Assembly: GCF_963678635.1 (NCBI RefSeq) | Contig: NC_087064.1 | Location: 20,634,509 to 20,698,508 of the forward strand | Length of the DNA stretch: 64,000 bases | Reading direction: 5' to 3' | Origin: Symsagittifera roscoffensis | Taxonomy: Eukaryota; Xenacoelomorpha; Acoela; Convolutidae | Notes under the pieces: model-generated | Told to the model about the DNA's origin: nothing | Database searches by the model: none | What the model saw: the letters and a program-made list of their open reading frames with translations, nothing else | Shown here: in pieces, positions 54,743 to 64,000 of the stretch | Layout: each line of letters begins with the position of its first letter | How positions within the stretch are numbered: position 1 is the first letter of the stretch | Program-made: the position numbers and the translations under genes

Positions 54743-56433
54743 CTAGACCACCTAGGGGCAAAATTTTGTCCGGGGAGTCGGGTTCAAAGCGACCGATGGA
54801 CAGAGTTTTGTCCGGGGAGTCGAGAAACATCTCAAACAACTTGGAGTATGATGTTGGAGAATCAGTCGACTCAAGTGTTGACTCGGGACCCCAGTCCTGG
54901 GACAACACGTCTGAAACAACTTCCAATTCCGATATGTCAGAAATCGCAATCCACTCCTTATTGGTAGACTGGAAGCAGCGTGGGCTGGACTGGGAAACAC
55001 ATCAGGATCCAGACAGGGACAGATACACCTCAGATGAAGAGGGCACTGTGGTAGATAATGCCGCGGATGAGCTCGAGCTGATAGCAGTTTCGAAACGCCC
55101 AACCAGATTGCTGCCACATGGTACGGTCGTCCGTACCAATCTGGAACCATCTGTGCAGGAAGCGACGCCTTTGAAAAAGATATGGTGTGTCAAGCTGATG
55201 GACGATGCTCATGCTCCGGAGATAATGAGTGGGCAAATGAACGTGGTGAAGACGTATTTGAAAGCCAGGTACAGGCTGTCGGATCTCCTAAGGGCTCAAC
55301 GAAATGATAGAATGACGAGCAGTCTGAAGAGATGGATCGAGAATGGAGCACCTGACAAAGGGGACTTGGAAGAAGACAGCTATAAAATCCTGAAGCAATT
55401 CTACCTGAAGCGAAACGACTTGTTGTACCTGAACAAGGACGGAATCGTAGCCTGCAAACGAAAAGAGGAGGACAAGGTCCTCTATAAATACAATTCAATA
55501 GTGTTACCACAGTTGTACCAGACCGAATTGCTCTTTCGCTCACATGATCAGATGGGCCATCAAGGCGTGGACAAAGTGTATAACAGGATACAGAAACGAT
55601 TCGAATGGCCGGGATTGAAGAAGGCTTGTGAGAAGTGGATCGCAGCATGCCTGTCATGTCAGCAGGCGAAGGATCCCAGGAAGCTAAGGTTCCCCCTACA
55701 GTCAATAGAGTCGTCAGGTTTCAACGAAGTGGTGCAAATTGATCATCAGAAAATCTGTATGACAGCAACGGGCTATAATCAGGTGCTGGTAATGATCGAC
55801 CATTTTACGAAGTATGCGGAGGCAGCACCCTGCATGACAGCATCGGCGGAAGAAACATGCGATCATTTGATAAATGTGTGGATAGCGAGGCATGGCTGCC
55901 CCATCACATTCCAATCGGACAATGGCAAAGCATTCGTGGGCGATCTCACGAAGGAGTTGATGAAAAGGTCGCAGGTAGCGCAGGCCCACTCGACCACTTA
56001 TCACCTGCAAACGAATGGCCTAGTCGAGAGGCAAAATCGCACACTGGTATCCATGCTGAGAGTCTATTGCTCGCGTTACATGGATGACTGGGACAAGCAC
56101 CTGCCGCAAGTGATGGGTGCTTACAACAGCACGGAGCATTCCACCACGGGAATAAGTCCGCACATGATGTTAACGGGTCATGAAAAAGTGCTCCCGTTGA
56201 CGTTTTTCTACCCTGAACATGAGGGGAAGAGGACAGCACCGCAAACGTACGTGCGGGATGTTATTAGAAGACAGCAGGATCTCAATGACTTATGCAGGAG
56301 GAATACGCAACAGGCGCAAATTAGACAAAAAAGGAGGTTTGATAAAAGGACAGCTGATGCGAAAGCCTACTCGTTTGGCGACTACGTCTGGGTGTTCCAG
56401 GAAGTGGTTCCACCAAAAGGAACCAAGAAATGA
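54574..56433 (+). CDS. linker and integrase of the giant element (ends at in-frame TGA)
   Basis: The N-terminal 200 residues are acidic with repeated SGESDTFEPV.DD / VLSGES words, an uncommon insert between RNase H and integrase. The integrase zinc finger is complete (HDQMGHQG ... CLSCQQ, HHCC), as is the core: VVQIDHQKI (first Asp), FQSDNGKAFVG (second Asp), NGLVERQNRTL (Glu). The end of the integrase (FGDYVWVFQEVVPPKG) runs into TGA at 56431-56433. The same frame continues with LKKWRGPFQITEV, so the stop is a single-codon interruption. Confidence 0.85.
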   Translation: MHFTDANEEYEPSPDCSSVDETMSGESDTFEPVKDDSSEESDTFEPVQDDLSGERLTRPPRGKILSGESGSKRPMDRVLSGESRNISNNLEYDVGESVDSSVDSGPQSWDNTSETTSNSDMSEIAIHSLLVDWKQRGLDWETHQDPDRDRYTSDEEGTVVDNAADELELIAVSKRPTRLLPHGTVVRTNLEPSVQEATPLKKIWCVKLMDDAHAPEIMSGQMNVVKTYLKARYRLSDLLRAQRNDRMTSSLKRWIENGAPDKGDLEEDSYKILKQFYLKRNDLLYLNKDGIVACKRKEEDKVLYKYNSIVLPQLYQTELLFRSHDQMGHQGVDKVYNRIQKRFEWPGLKKACEKWIAACLSCQQAKDPRKLRFPLQSIESSGFNEVVQIDHQKICMTATGYNQVLVMIDHFTKYAEAAPCMTASAEETCDHLINVWIARHGCPITFQSDNGKAFVGDLTKELMKRSQVAQAHSTTYHLQTNGLVERQNRTLVSMLRVYCSRYMDDWDKHLPQVMGAYNSTEHSTTGISPHMMLTGHEKVLPLTFFYPEHEGKRTAPQTYVRDVIRRQQDLNDLCRRNTQQAQIRQKRRFDKRTADAKAYSFGDYVWVFQEVVPPKGTKK

Positions 56434-57855
56434 TTAAAGAAATGGCGTGGTCCATTTCAGATAACAGAGGTGCACCAAGGAGGTCGTTTTTATCGATTGA
56501 GCACGGGAAGAGCTGCTCATTACGAGAATATTAAACCACACAATGCCTCGTCAGAGGATTGGTGCATCCCAGCGGACATGCAAGAGGGAGACTATTTGAT
56601 AGTGGATCCTGCTTGTGAAGTGAATGAAAGGGGTACTCGCGACAAGAACGACGGGAATGAGGTGGTGGACGATTGCGATCTACCACTGGATCTCGAGTTG
56701 AACGAGCGAGTAGAGGTGGACGATGAAACTCTACCTTATTCCGAAGAAGACTGGGACTGCCCGGAACAAACCGAAATTGACAAAGGAATACAGCCTGACT
56801 TTCCTCTCACTATGGAAACACGCCAAAGCAAGAGAGACTTCGTTGTAGACAGGATAGTAGTGAGTGATGTCATAGACTCGCTGGTGGGACTGGACGAAGT
56901 GGCGATGCTGGAAGAAATCGACCTTGTGAACGATATGGATCAAGATTGGATCGACGATCGATCAGAACCAGAAGTGGAGTTCGAACCAGAAGCGGAACAG
57001 ACTCATGAGCAGGAACTAACAAAGTTGCGCGTGCTCGAATGGCTCCATGATCTGCCGACAGATCCAAAAGAGACAATCCTGACGATTCAGGACGTCGATA
57101 GAGACGGCGTCAAATACATCAGTCATGACAATACCGAGTCCAACTGGGTCGCCCCAGATGGTCCTCTACGTGTTCCACAATCTAACCTCGATCTCCTAGA
57201 CTTTGGGCGATCGACGGGGACGTCGATGGATATTTTTGTCCGGGGAGTGGGGGTAGGACTCACCCACACCGAAAATCTGATAATAAAAAAATTGAAATCG
57301 GCAAGAGAAACCGGAGAACTAGAGACAGAGGGCGAGAATGCTAAAAAACCGCCTTTTGGACGAATCTTTGAATCGTATTTTGATCTACCGAACCATTATT
57401 CGAACAATATCGTCATAACGGACAGCGATTTCATACTCACGGAACGCACGTGCGCCATAGCGATAACCGCGGACGTAAGCTTCAAAACAGCACTAGCGGC
57501 TGACTTCAAGAGAGAGTATAAAAATATCGAGTTTTTGTGGAAGCAGAGGCCTGGTGTGGGAGGGATGATAGCGCTGCCCCCTGTCGCATCACAGATACCA
57601 GGGAAATATTTGTGTTTTTTGGTTACGAAAGCTACTGATAGGCAACACGTGAATCCGGAGAGCTTGGTATTGGCCTTGACTCGACTTAGGGATTTCCTGG
57701 TTGAGAGAGGTGTGACCTCTCTCTCGTTGCCAGTATACGATCCTAATAGGGGAAAGCTACATCCGAGAGAGTTGTTCGCACTTGTACATGTGATATTTTC
57801 AGAGACTGACATAGAAGTTTACTTACATAAGAAATACTATCTGAGCATATGCTAA
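56434..57855 (+). CDS. Pol C-terminus: GPY/F-like module plus macrodomain-like domain
   Basis: In frame with the integrase after the TGA. It starts with the chromodomain-adjacent GPF module (KKWRGPFQITEVHQGGRFY), then about 240 acidic, disordered residues. The last 165 residues (about 57355-57852) look like a macrodomain of the TARG1/Poa1 type. The recognisable order is NIVITDSDF, CAIAITADVSFKTALAADF, GKYLCFLVTKATDR, PESLVLALTRLRDFLVERGVTSLSLP, then RELFALVHVIFSETDIEVYL. The LVTK Lys sits where TARG1 has its catalytic Lys (LITK), and the terminal helix/strand is close to TARG1's. The glycine-rich ADP-ribose-binding loops are not conserved, and the catalytic Asp position appears to be Gly (DPNRGKLHP). 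Known macrodomains bind or remove ADP-ribose; whether this one does is open. Ends TAA-type stop at 57853-57855. Confidence 0.65.
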   Translation, partial: LKKWRGPFQITEVHQGGRFYRLSTGRAAHYENIKPHNASSEDWCIPADMQEGDYLIVDPACEVNERGTRDKNDGNEVVDDCDLPLDLELNERVEVDDETLPYSEEDWDCPEQTEIDKGIQPDFPLTMETRQSKRDFVVDRIVVSDVIDSLVGLDEVAMLEEIDLVNDMDQDWIDDRSEPEVEFEPEAEQTHEQELTKLRVLEWLHDLPTDPKETILTIQDVDRDGVKYISHDNTESNWVAPDGPLRVPQSNLDLLDFGRSTGTSMDIFVRGVGVGLTHTENLIIKKLKSARETGELETEGENAKKPPFGRIFESYFDLPNHYSNNIVITDSDFILTERTCAIAITADVSFKTALAADFKREYKNIEFLWKQRPGVGGMIALPPVASQIPGKYLCFLVTKATDRQHVNPESLVLALTRLRDFLVERGVTSLSLPVYDPNRGKLHPRELFALVHVIFSETDIEVYLHKKYYLSIC

Positions 57856-58302
57856 GAGTTGCGCTCGGCGGTAAGTGGTTTTTATTAAGTTAACTTGACA
57901 GAGATTAGGATTAAGTTTAGATTAGGATTAGGTATTCATATGATAGTATAGGTGTGTGATGTTTATGTGTCTGTGTTATGCTATTGTTATAATAGGTTTT
58001 ATGTTTGTGTCATAAAAGACCTGGGGCACTCCAGGTCATCAAGGTGACAGCCCACATTCGTGCTACTCTGACAAAGGCAAAGGTGGACGATCCACCTTGG
58101 TGCTAAAATTTTAAATCAGAATTGAAAAAAGAATTTCAATGGAGAGTTTTAAAGAATTGATTGATGTTGTATCCAAAAATGATGGTTCTAAGTCGCGACT
58201 TGTTTTTTAGATCTTGATTGATCGAAGATTGTTTATTGAATCCATTGAATCGAAACGACACAAGAAGACACTACACGACGACAAGAATCAACACGATAAG
58301 AA
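57856..58302 (+). other. pol-ORF3 intergenic region with intron-like signals and hairpins
   Basis: A consensus donor GCG|GTAAGT at 57871 and acceptor TTGTTTTTTAG ending at 58210 define a possible 340-nt intron between the pol stop and the ORF3 ATG. Two neat hairpins lie inside: GACCTGG.GCACT.CCAGGTC (about 58019-58038) and AAGGTGGA-CGA-TCCACCTT (about 58080-58098). Confidence 0.5.
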
Positions 58303-59157
58303 ATGGGTGACACGAACGAACTCATGGAATTCCTCTCAGCGAGTCTAGGAGCGACTCTAGACGAGATCTATCAGCGGCTGATCGATTGTGATTTCACACG
58401 AGAAGACCCGGAGTTGGCGATTTTTGTGGTCGCACTCCTCAATGCAATAGGACGAGAGGGTCGAGGGAATCGCCCTACAGAAGTCGTGTTGATTTTGGCC
58501 TTCGGTGAGTCCGGGACCGCCGAGAGAGGCCGAAACCGATTGATGAGATGGAGGCGTGGAGAAATGTCTGGCCACGACCTGGCTCGTGAGCCAGGACTAG
58601 GTGAGCAAAGGGACCACCGGCTAGGTGAGATGCCCTTACCCGTCCAACCTGCGCAGCCACTCATCGGAGCGAAGAGACAACGTGATGGGCCAGGCCCGTC
58701 ACACTCGGTTGACTCTCCTACAGCTGCTCCTCCTTTGAAGAAAGTGAGGGTGAGTGAGATAGAGATCCAGACGTCGGAGACGATCGAGACGCTGGAAAAG
58801 AAGGAGAAAGATCAGAGCGAGCTGTGTGCCAAACTCCAGGAGTATAGGGCAATAGCTCGAGAAAGGGACGAATGGAAAAAGAAATTTGAAGATCTGCAGG
58901 TGGCCTACAAGGAGGATGAGATAAAGCACCTGAAGGAGCTGTATATGGCGAAGGTGAGCCAAGTGTCACCGGAAGTCCTAGCGAGCATGAGATCCTCGGA
59001 GGGATCCAACGACACGCGCCCCAAGAGCTATGCGCATCGAGAGGACCTGAGGTTCTGGATTTGCGTGCATCAAGGGGGCCCGAGGCTCCTCAGCAGACAC
59101 GACCGTCTGCTTCGAGTCAAAGGTTCACGATACCAGACCCTTCTGACACCTATCTAG
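58303..59157 (+). CDS. ORF3 N-terminus: helical domain and coiled coil
   Basis: Starts MGDTNELMEFLSASLG at 58303. Residues 1-95 look like a small helical domain (DEIYQRLIDCDF, EVVLILAFGESG, RGRNRLMRWRRGE); a Pro/Gly/Arg-rich linker follows, then a coiled coil at about 145-220 (ETIETLEKKEKDQSEL, ERDEWKKKFEDLQVAYKEDE). From roughly codon 230-250 the sequence no longer makes sense in this frame (FWICVHQGGPRLLSRHD, stop at 59157), while the +2 frame becomes the long ORF below. A single frameshift around 59.0 kb therefore separates the two halves of what was probably one protein. The N-terminal domain is not recognised; a coiled coil at this place would suit oligomerisation or nucleic-acid binding, as in LINE ORF1 proteins (inference). 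Confidence 0.65.
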   Translation: MGDTNELMEFLSASLGATLDEIYQRLIDCDFTREDPELAIFVVALLNAIGREGRGNRPTEVVLILAFGESGTAERGRNRLMRWRRGEMSGHDLAREPGLGEQRDHRLGEMPLPVQPAQPLIGAKRQRDGPGPSHSVDSPTAAPPLKKVRVSEIEIQTSETIETLEKKEKDQSELCAKLQEYRAIARERDEWKKKFEDLQVAYKEDEIKHLKELYMAKVSQVSPEVLASMRSSEGSNDTRPKSYAHREDLRFWICVHQGGPRLLSRHDRLLRVKGSRYQTLLTPI

Positions 59158-62100
59158 CTCCTCAATTCCAGGAATCATTTAACCAAGTGGCCAGAGCCGC
59201 AATGGATGAGATCCACAGAGGCACTGAGCGGACACTGGTTAGGATCGTTCCTTCCCAACGTCGTGATCATTCATCAAATAGCTCGGAGCGAACAACCCGC
59301 ACGATAGCGTGTTCTGCGCCTGGTGGAGTCTTTGAGAAGTCTCGCGTAGTAGACATCAGGAAGAATCTGATGGCACGTCATCAGTTCACGCAAGTGCCAG
59401 CCGAGCATCCTCGAGCCTGCCTGAATGACATGAGCTGGAACCCCGCCACGAACGACCAGGTAATTCCCCCAGGGAGTCGGCATTTGATCATTGGAGACAG
59501 TTTGGTGAGAGATCTGAATGAGATCTTCGTCTATGGTCAGACTATCATTCTGTCCTTTGGAGGAGCCTCAGTGGCTCAGGTCATCAAAATGATGGAATTC
59601 CAGAGCGAGGATCATCTGGATACATTAATAATAATGCTGGGGACCAATGACGTCTCGAGAGCCCCCGTGACTCCGGAGAACAAGTGGGAACCTCTATTGG
59701 TGTGTCTCTTGAACGAATTGAACGAAAAGTACAGACCCAAGCTCGTGATCTTGTGCACGATACCACCAAATCCTTTGGTGGGCACCATAGCTGCAGATTT
59801 CATGAATGGCAACGTGACGCGGTGGAATGAAATGACCCGCAGTCTGGTGAGGAACAACCCTGGCGAGTTGCGACTCCTGGATCTCGAAAATATGCTGCGC
59901 ATGACTGACCACATCGCGCTCACTAAAGATGGAGTGCACTTCAATACCCAACGAGGGAGGCATTGGATTAATGATGTGTTTCAGACGCAATTGAGGGAAG
60001 CGGAGCAAGAGTCGAGGGCGACCGGTTCTTTGGCTCGGACCAATTCAACCGGAGGGAGTAGAATAAGGGCAACCGTGCCCGAATCCCTCGCCAACCGTCT
60101 AGGGCCCTTGGCAACGGAGACGGTTGGAGCCGCAACCGTTGCTCCAAGTTCAAACGTGAGAGACAGGCTAGGGACTGCTCCTCCTCCCAGGCCGCAATTG
60201 ATTGGAAGCCGACTCGGCAGATCGGTGGAACAGAACAACAGGAATAACTCCCAGACCGCGTCTAGGAGGAACGATCCGCCTGCCACGACAAATCCTGCTT
60301 CGACAGCAGGACCGTCTACAAGTACCGTGCCAGCGGAGGGAATCGAATCAGGCAGCAGGCTGCTTTGGAATAGATCAGATCCTAGTCATTGGGGTCAGTA
60401 TAAGACGGACATGTCGGCGAAGTTGAACATGAATACCTTGACGTGTCGGGAGGACGTGATGAGAATGACTGGCGGAGAAAGTCCTACAGTATCGCGACTT
60501 TATCGGATACCGGGCGTGGATTGGCTGCTAGCAGAGCAGGAGAAATTCAGCTCCTCGACCTCACTCCGACATGTAGACTTGAATGGATTACCTCATGACA
60601 ATACCTTTGGACCTTTGAACACCCGGTCGCTCACCGATGTTCGAGATAGGACCCGGGAAAGGACACCACCTGCTCGCAAGGGCAAATTCCAGACAGAGAA
60701 CAAGCCCAATAACAAGCATCACAAGATGTACAGGCAGTTTGCTAAACCACCCGGTCAGACGCCTGGCGAGTATTCAAGGGACTACCCCCGAACGACAACG
60801 GTGGTTGGAGACGATAAGAGATATGGGAAACTGAAGGCCCCAATAGGCGATGGCCTTTTTGCAGCTTATGATCCCTTGGATATGAAGGCTGCCAAGTATC
60901 TGATTGTGGCCGGCTCCGATTATCTCTACACGCCCCATTCTCTATTCTGGCCCGATGTTATTTTCTTGACGGCACCTAAATTGGACTGGGGACAAGCAAT
61001 CGGCATGATGATAAGTGTGCGAAGGGTGGTCAGTATGGAGCCACAGGTAATAGTGGTTGCAGGCTCAAATGATCATCTGCAAAGCAGGGGCTTATTGTCA
61101 CGTCTGACGGATGGGTCGATCCCGAGTAACGAGGTTATAGGGGAGGCGATAATGACACTGCTCTCGGCGATGGCCGAGGTAGAGGCAGCAGCAAGACAAC
61201 GCTTCACCATGAATGTGGTGAAGGTGATCTTTGTATTGTCACCAGGCTACGCTGCGTTGCCAGAACCCCTTCAATTTGTGTACACAATGGTCACAACGAT
61301 AGCAGAGGGGATATTCAACTTGATAATTCCTGCCCCGAACAGAGTAGTAGACCCAGATAATTACTACCCATCCCGATCTGAGCTTCCCGCTGTTTGGGCT
61401 GACATTTCCGGTGCCATACAAGGGCTCAGAGATTGTAGCACAACTCGGTTGGTGCTAGATGAAATTCTCGGGTTGGAGCTGTCCAACTTCGCCAGATTAC
61501 TGAAGTTAAGACCAGGGGTAGATGACGATCATCTGTTAGTACAACAGGTGGCTGATGATCTCTGGTTCAGACAGATGGATCATGCAGAGAATGAGCAGGG
61601 AAGGATGATCAGAAAGAACATGACGTCAGCGGAGGAGGACCTCATGGCAATGGCTTTGCGTACGAAGCCGCACAACAACGTATGGTTTTATTTGTCACCG
61701 AGGCTGTGCACCTTGGGTGAGGACGCGTTCGAGCATGCGCCGGCAATAATTAAAGAGATACACGCGTATCTAAAGAATCTATTTGATGCCCGGGAGTTAG
61801 CTGGAGGCAAGATGTTGAAACTGATGCAGGACGTTAACACGATGTCGCTGGACAAGTTCCAAGCTGACGTGCTGGCCACTAAGGCACAGTATGAACGATC
61901 AGATGCTATCTTGGGTGGAATGGGAGTGGGATGGACGCCATCTTTCCTATCGACGTGCTATCCGAAGGCATCTAGGAACCTGATCGCGAGTTTCGTCAAG
62001 GACATCAGGAAGTTGTCGATTGGCCTGGTGCTAGCCTTATACGTGACATTTGGTCATGAAAACTTTGTGAAAGGACCGGCAAACCTCTTTACCCAAGCGT

Positions 62101-64000
62101 TGGCAGATTTGAGATTGGATGGACACCTGACTCTGATTGCCATGACCTACGGTCGACTCGGTGACTTGCTTGTGCTGTTGCGTTACCCTGAACAACTACA
62201 GGGACCCAGTCGTGAGTTCAATGCACAGTTGGAAACCGCCTCGCTCAAGAAGATGAAAGACTGGAGGACTCTCCTGCTTCAATACCTCTTGCAACAGAAC
62301 AGAAGCGTCACGGGAGAGGACAAGGTGGTGACGAACGCAGGCGAATGTAAGCAGTATTGTGGCATGCCCTTACTGACGGACTTGGCTGTCATGATGCGGA
62401 TTGATCCGTTGGCTCTGGTCTACGGGCTGAGGGAATTCGTCACAGTGGTGTATGGACCGGTGATGTCTTTTGCGTTCCCGGATGTGCAAGTTAAAGCGTA
62501 CAGGAGTTCGGTGTTGTACGTCAACCTGGTCTCAGTCGTGGATTGTTCCGTGCTGAATTGGGTAGAGCAGAGTGAACTGAGAAGGCTGGCTAGCGACGAT
62601 AGGCTGTTCGGAAGAATAGCAGAGCCAGGCTGGGTGTTGATGGACTTCAGCAACCACTTCAAGTGCCGAATGGGCCGTGAGGATCTGTCCCACATCCAGT
62701 TTAACCCAAAACTTTGGAATTTGAGACCAGTGGTGAAAGATACCGGAGAGGCTGTGAGAGTACCTCAATTGCCAGGAGCCTACACACACGCGAAAGAGAA
62801 TCAGCGAACATGGCTTCCTGGTTCCAGGCCGCTGCCGGACCAATGCCCTCGATATCCACCGATAAGGAGGATGTTGTTGGGAGTCACATCTCCCATCATT
62901 GCCCCTCGCATCGGAGCAGCTCGTGATGCAGAAAAGAGAATGTTGAAGTGGAGTGAAGGGATGGAGCCGCGCTTCATCGGCTGGAATGTGGCAGCCGCGC
63001 ACACATTCGACTTCTCATTTCCTGATGCTTGGAGTAGGAAAAAGATCAAGGCACTACCCTCCAGGAGACCAGAGGTCTCGGCTGAAACGTGGAACGAAGT
63101 GTATTCTCCCACGGATGACTTATCGAGACTGAAGTGGTCAGGAGAGGTGAAGGTAGTGATGATGGAAGTGGCAAAGGAGAGCAGAGGGGGCTCATATATA
63201 ACGATAGAAGACCTAGCACCACATGGCGAGGAATCTGTGGAATTCCTGGTGAATGATGAGTTATTTTATCATGCAGGAGACGTGACCGTCCCGGCTCGGC
63301 CGGAATCGGGCATAGACTCACGACAAGGACCTTCAGGACCCAGGCCAAAACCTGATGCAGGTGATGATGAATTGATGGATCAGGACGATAACGATGACGA
63401 GACCGGAATTAAGACGGAAAAACCGGGAGAGACCGATCTAGGAGCGTTGGAGAGGGACTTGCTAGAATACCGGTTTAGTGAAGATGACGATGGGGAGGTC
63501 GATGGGAGTCTACTGCTAATGACGCCATCGTCTTTCATGTCCCCTACAAAGGAGGCGTCGGCCGATCTATCTCCGATGGACCCAATAAGCCAGGCTAGAG
63601 AGTGCCGAAGCAAGGATCCGCAGAGACTGCTTCATGAATCACCGAGGAGGAGGAAAATCGAAGAGTCGATGAAGATATCATTCCTCAGTACGATACCAGA
63701 AGAGGAATGGGAAAGATATCAAATGGAACTGGAAGGCAAGACAGGAGCAACCTGGAGCCGAGTGAACTTCATGGAAAAATCGTGGGACGTGATACGACGA
63801 TATGGGACACAATCCATACTGAAGGTGGGATTGAATCAACCCATCATGCGTGAGGTCCTGGAGAAAATAGTGAACTCCATGGAGTCGGATGTTCTGACCG
63901 AGTCAGTTACAGAAGACAGTGCCGATGATCAGCAGGGCACAAAGAAGTTGCTTGTTAGACGAGCCAAAAAAGGGCTGAAGAGACTGAAAGGAAAGACAGG
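59052..64000 (+). CDS. giant ORF3 with tandem SGNH hydrolase-like domains (runs off window)
   Basis: I read this frame codon by codon: no stop from 59052 to 64000 (1649 codons), continuing beyond the window. After a disordered start comes an SGNH/GDSL esterase domain (about 59480-60000): block I LIIGDSLVRD (Ser nucleophile), block III IIMLGTNDVS (Asn), block V KDGVHFN (Asp and His), so all catalytic residues are present. A long Ser/Thr/Arg linker leads to a second, similar-looking fold (about 60890-61440): YLIVAGSDYLY, then VIVVAGSNDHL and DPDNYYPSRSELP, where the Ser and His positions are not conserved (pseudo-enzyme). Then come about 600 residues of helical sequence (for example LELSNFARLLKL, WTPSFLSTCYPKA), a third region (62400-63060; VLYVNLVSVVDCS, MEPRFIGWNVAAAHTFDF) and an acidic tail (DDELMDQDDNDDE). 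No signal peptide or transmembrane helix, so not an obvious envelope. Confidence 0.7.

Larger units (their letters stand above)
44364..64000 (+). mobile_element. giant Ty3/gypsy-type retroelement with macrodomain and SGNH ORF (truncated by window)
   Basis: Base composition changes here to clearly more G+C-rich. About 4 kb of motif-rich leader (the 5' LTR presumably lies within it but cannot be delimited without the 3' copy) is followed by gag (48398), pol (PR, RT, RNase H, IN; 51.6-56.5 kb), a macrodomain-like Pol C-terminus (57.3-57.85 kb) and a giant downstream ORF (58303 to beyond 64000) with SGNH hydrolase domains. The copy has in-frame stops at 50243 (TAG) and 56431 (TGA), and frameshifts near 51.62, 53.59, 54.53 and 59.0 kb, otherwise long intact frames. 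It is therefore either a recently inactivated copy or carries assembly errors. The left boundary is set by where the dispersed repeat ends; the right boundary lies outside. Confidence 0.8.

Noticed and set aside
62420-63348. Several 90-156 codon minus-strand frames in the 3' part
   Set aside because: All are shadows of the verified long + strand frame of ORF3, which runs uninterrupted from 59052 to 64000.
1-64000. tRNA or rRNA genes
   Set aside because: I found no stretch with convincing tRNA A/B boxes plus cloverleaf, nor recognisable rRNA sequence; a covariance-model scan would be needed to exclude diverged tRNAs.

Overview
The window looks like AT-rich nuclear DNA from an invertebrate animal. 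Three things support this. Genes have short GT-AG introns with T-rich acceptors. The non-coding DNA is low-complexity and full of foldback and terminal-inverted-repeat elements. The clearest host gene (15806-16399) encodes a homologue of EMRE (SMDT1), the animal-specific subunit of the mitochondrial calcium uniporter. The sequence style recalls nematodes, but I cannot fix the phylum. Host gene density is very low: besides EMRE I see only a Thr-rich single-pass membrane protein (22461-22808) and three weak two- or three-exon models for small secreted or Cys-rich proteins (3060-4003, 5724-6319, 25976-26289).

Positions 1-27.9 kb hold those genes plus many non-autonomous DNA elements: inverted-repeat elements at 6911-7376, 7490-7766, 10951-11826, 16801-17211, 21517-22373, 24308-24536 and 26708-27780 (with a second foldback nested inside). 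A larger TIR-bounded unit (12788-14138) carries a broken, internally inverted fragment of a reverse-transcriptase-associated endonuclease-like protein.

Positions 27.9-44.4 kb are layered LTR retrotransposons. An old, degenerate Ty3/gypsy-like element on the + strand (about 27925-34420, diverged LTR pair, recognisable RT, RNase H and integrase scraps) is interrupted by later insertions. Next to it, on the - strand, sits a young relative (35169-42735) with near-identical LTRs and a CAATT target duplication. It landed in a dispersed repeat that recurs at least four times nearby. It has a gag-PR-RT-RH ORF and an IN ORF, plus a 3' ORF with SUMO-interaction-like motifs. Its pol gene is split by an inverted 358-bp copy of that 3' ORF.

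Positions about 44.4-64.0 kb and beyond the window are a second, visibly more G+C-rich and very large Ty3/gypsy-type element on the + strand, cut by the window edge. A 4-kb non-coding leader carries about 20 CCCTCC/GGAGGG motifs and a tandemly duplicated, probably structured RNA with compensatory stem changes. Then follow gag with two CCHC knuckles, PR-RT-RNase H-IN with a GPY/F-like tail, and, unusually, a macrodomain-like (TARG1/Poa1-type) C-terminus. Downstream lies a giant ORF of more than 1,900 codons with one SGNH (GDSL) hydrolase domain and what looks like a second, inactivated one. The copy has two in-frame stops and at least four frameshifts. This macrodomain plus SGNH retroelement is the most interesting content of the window.
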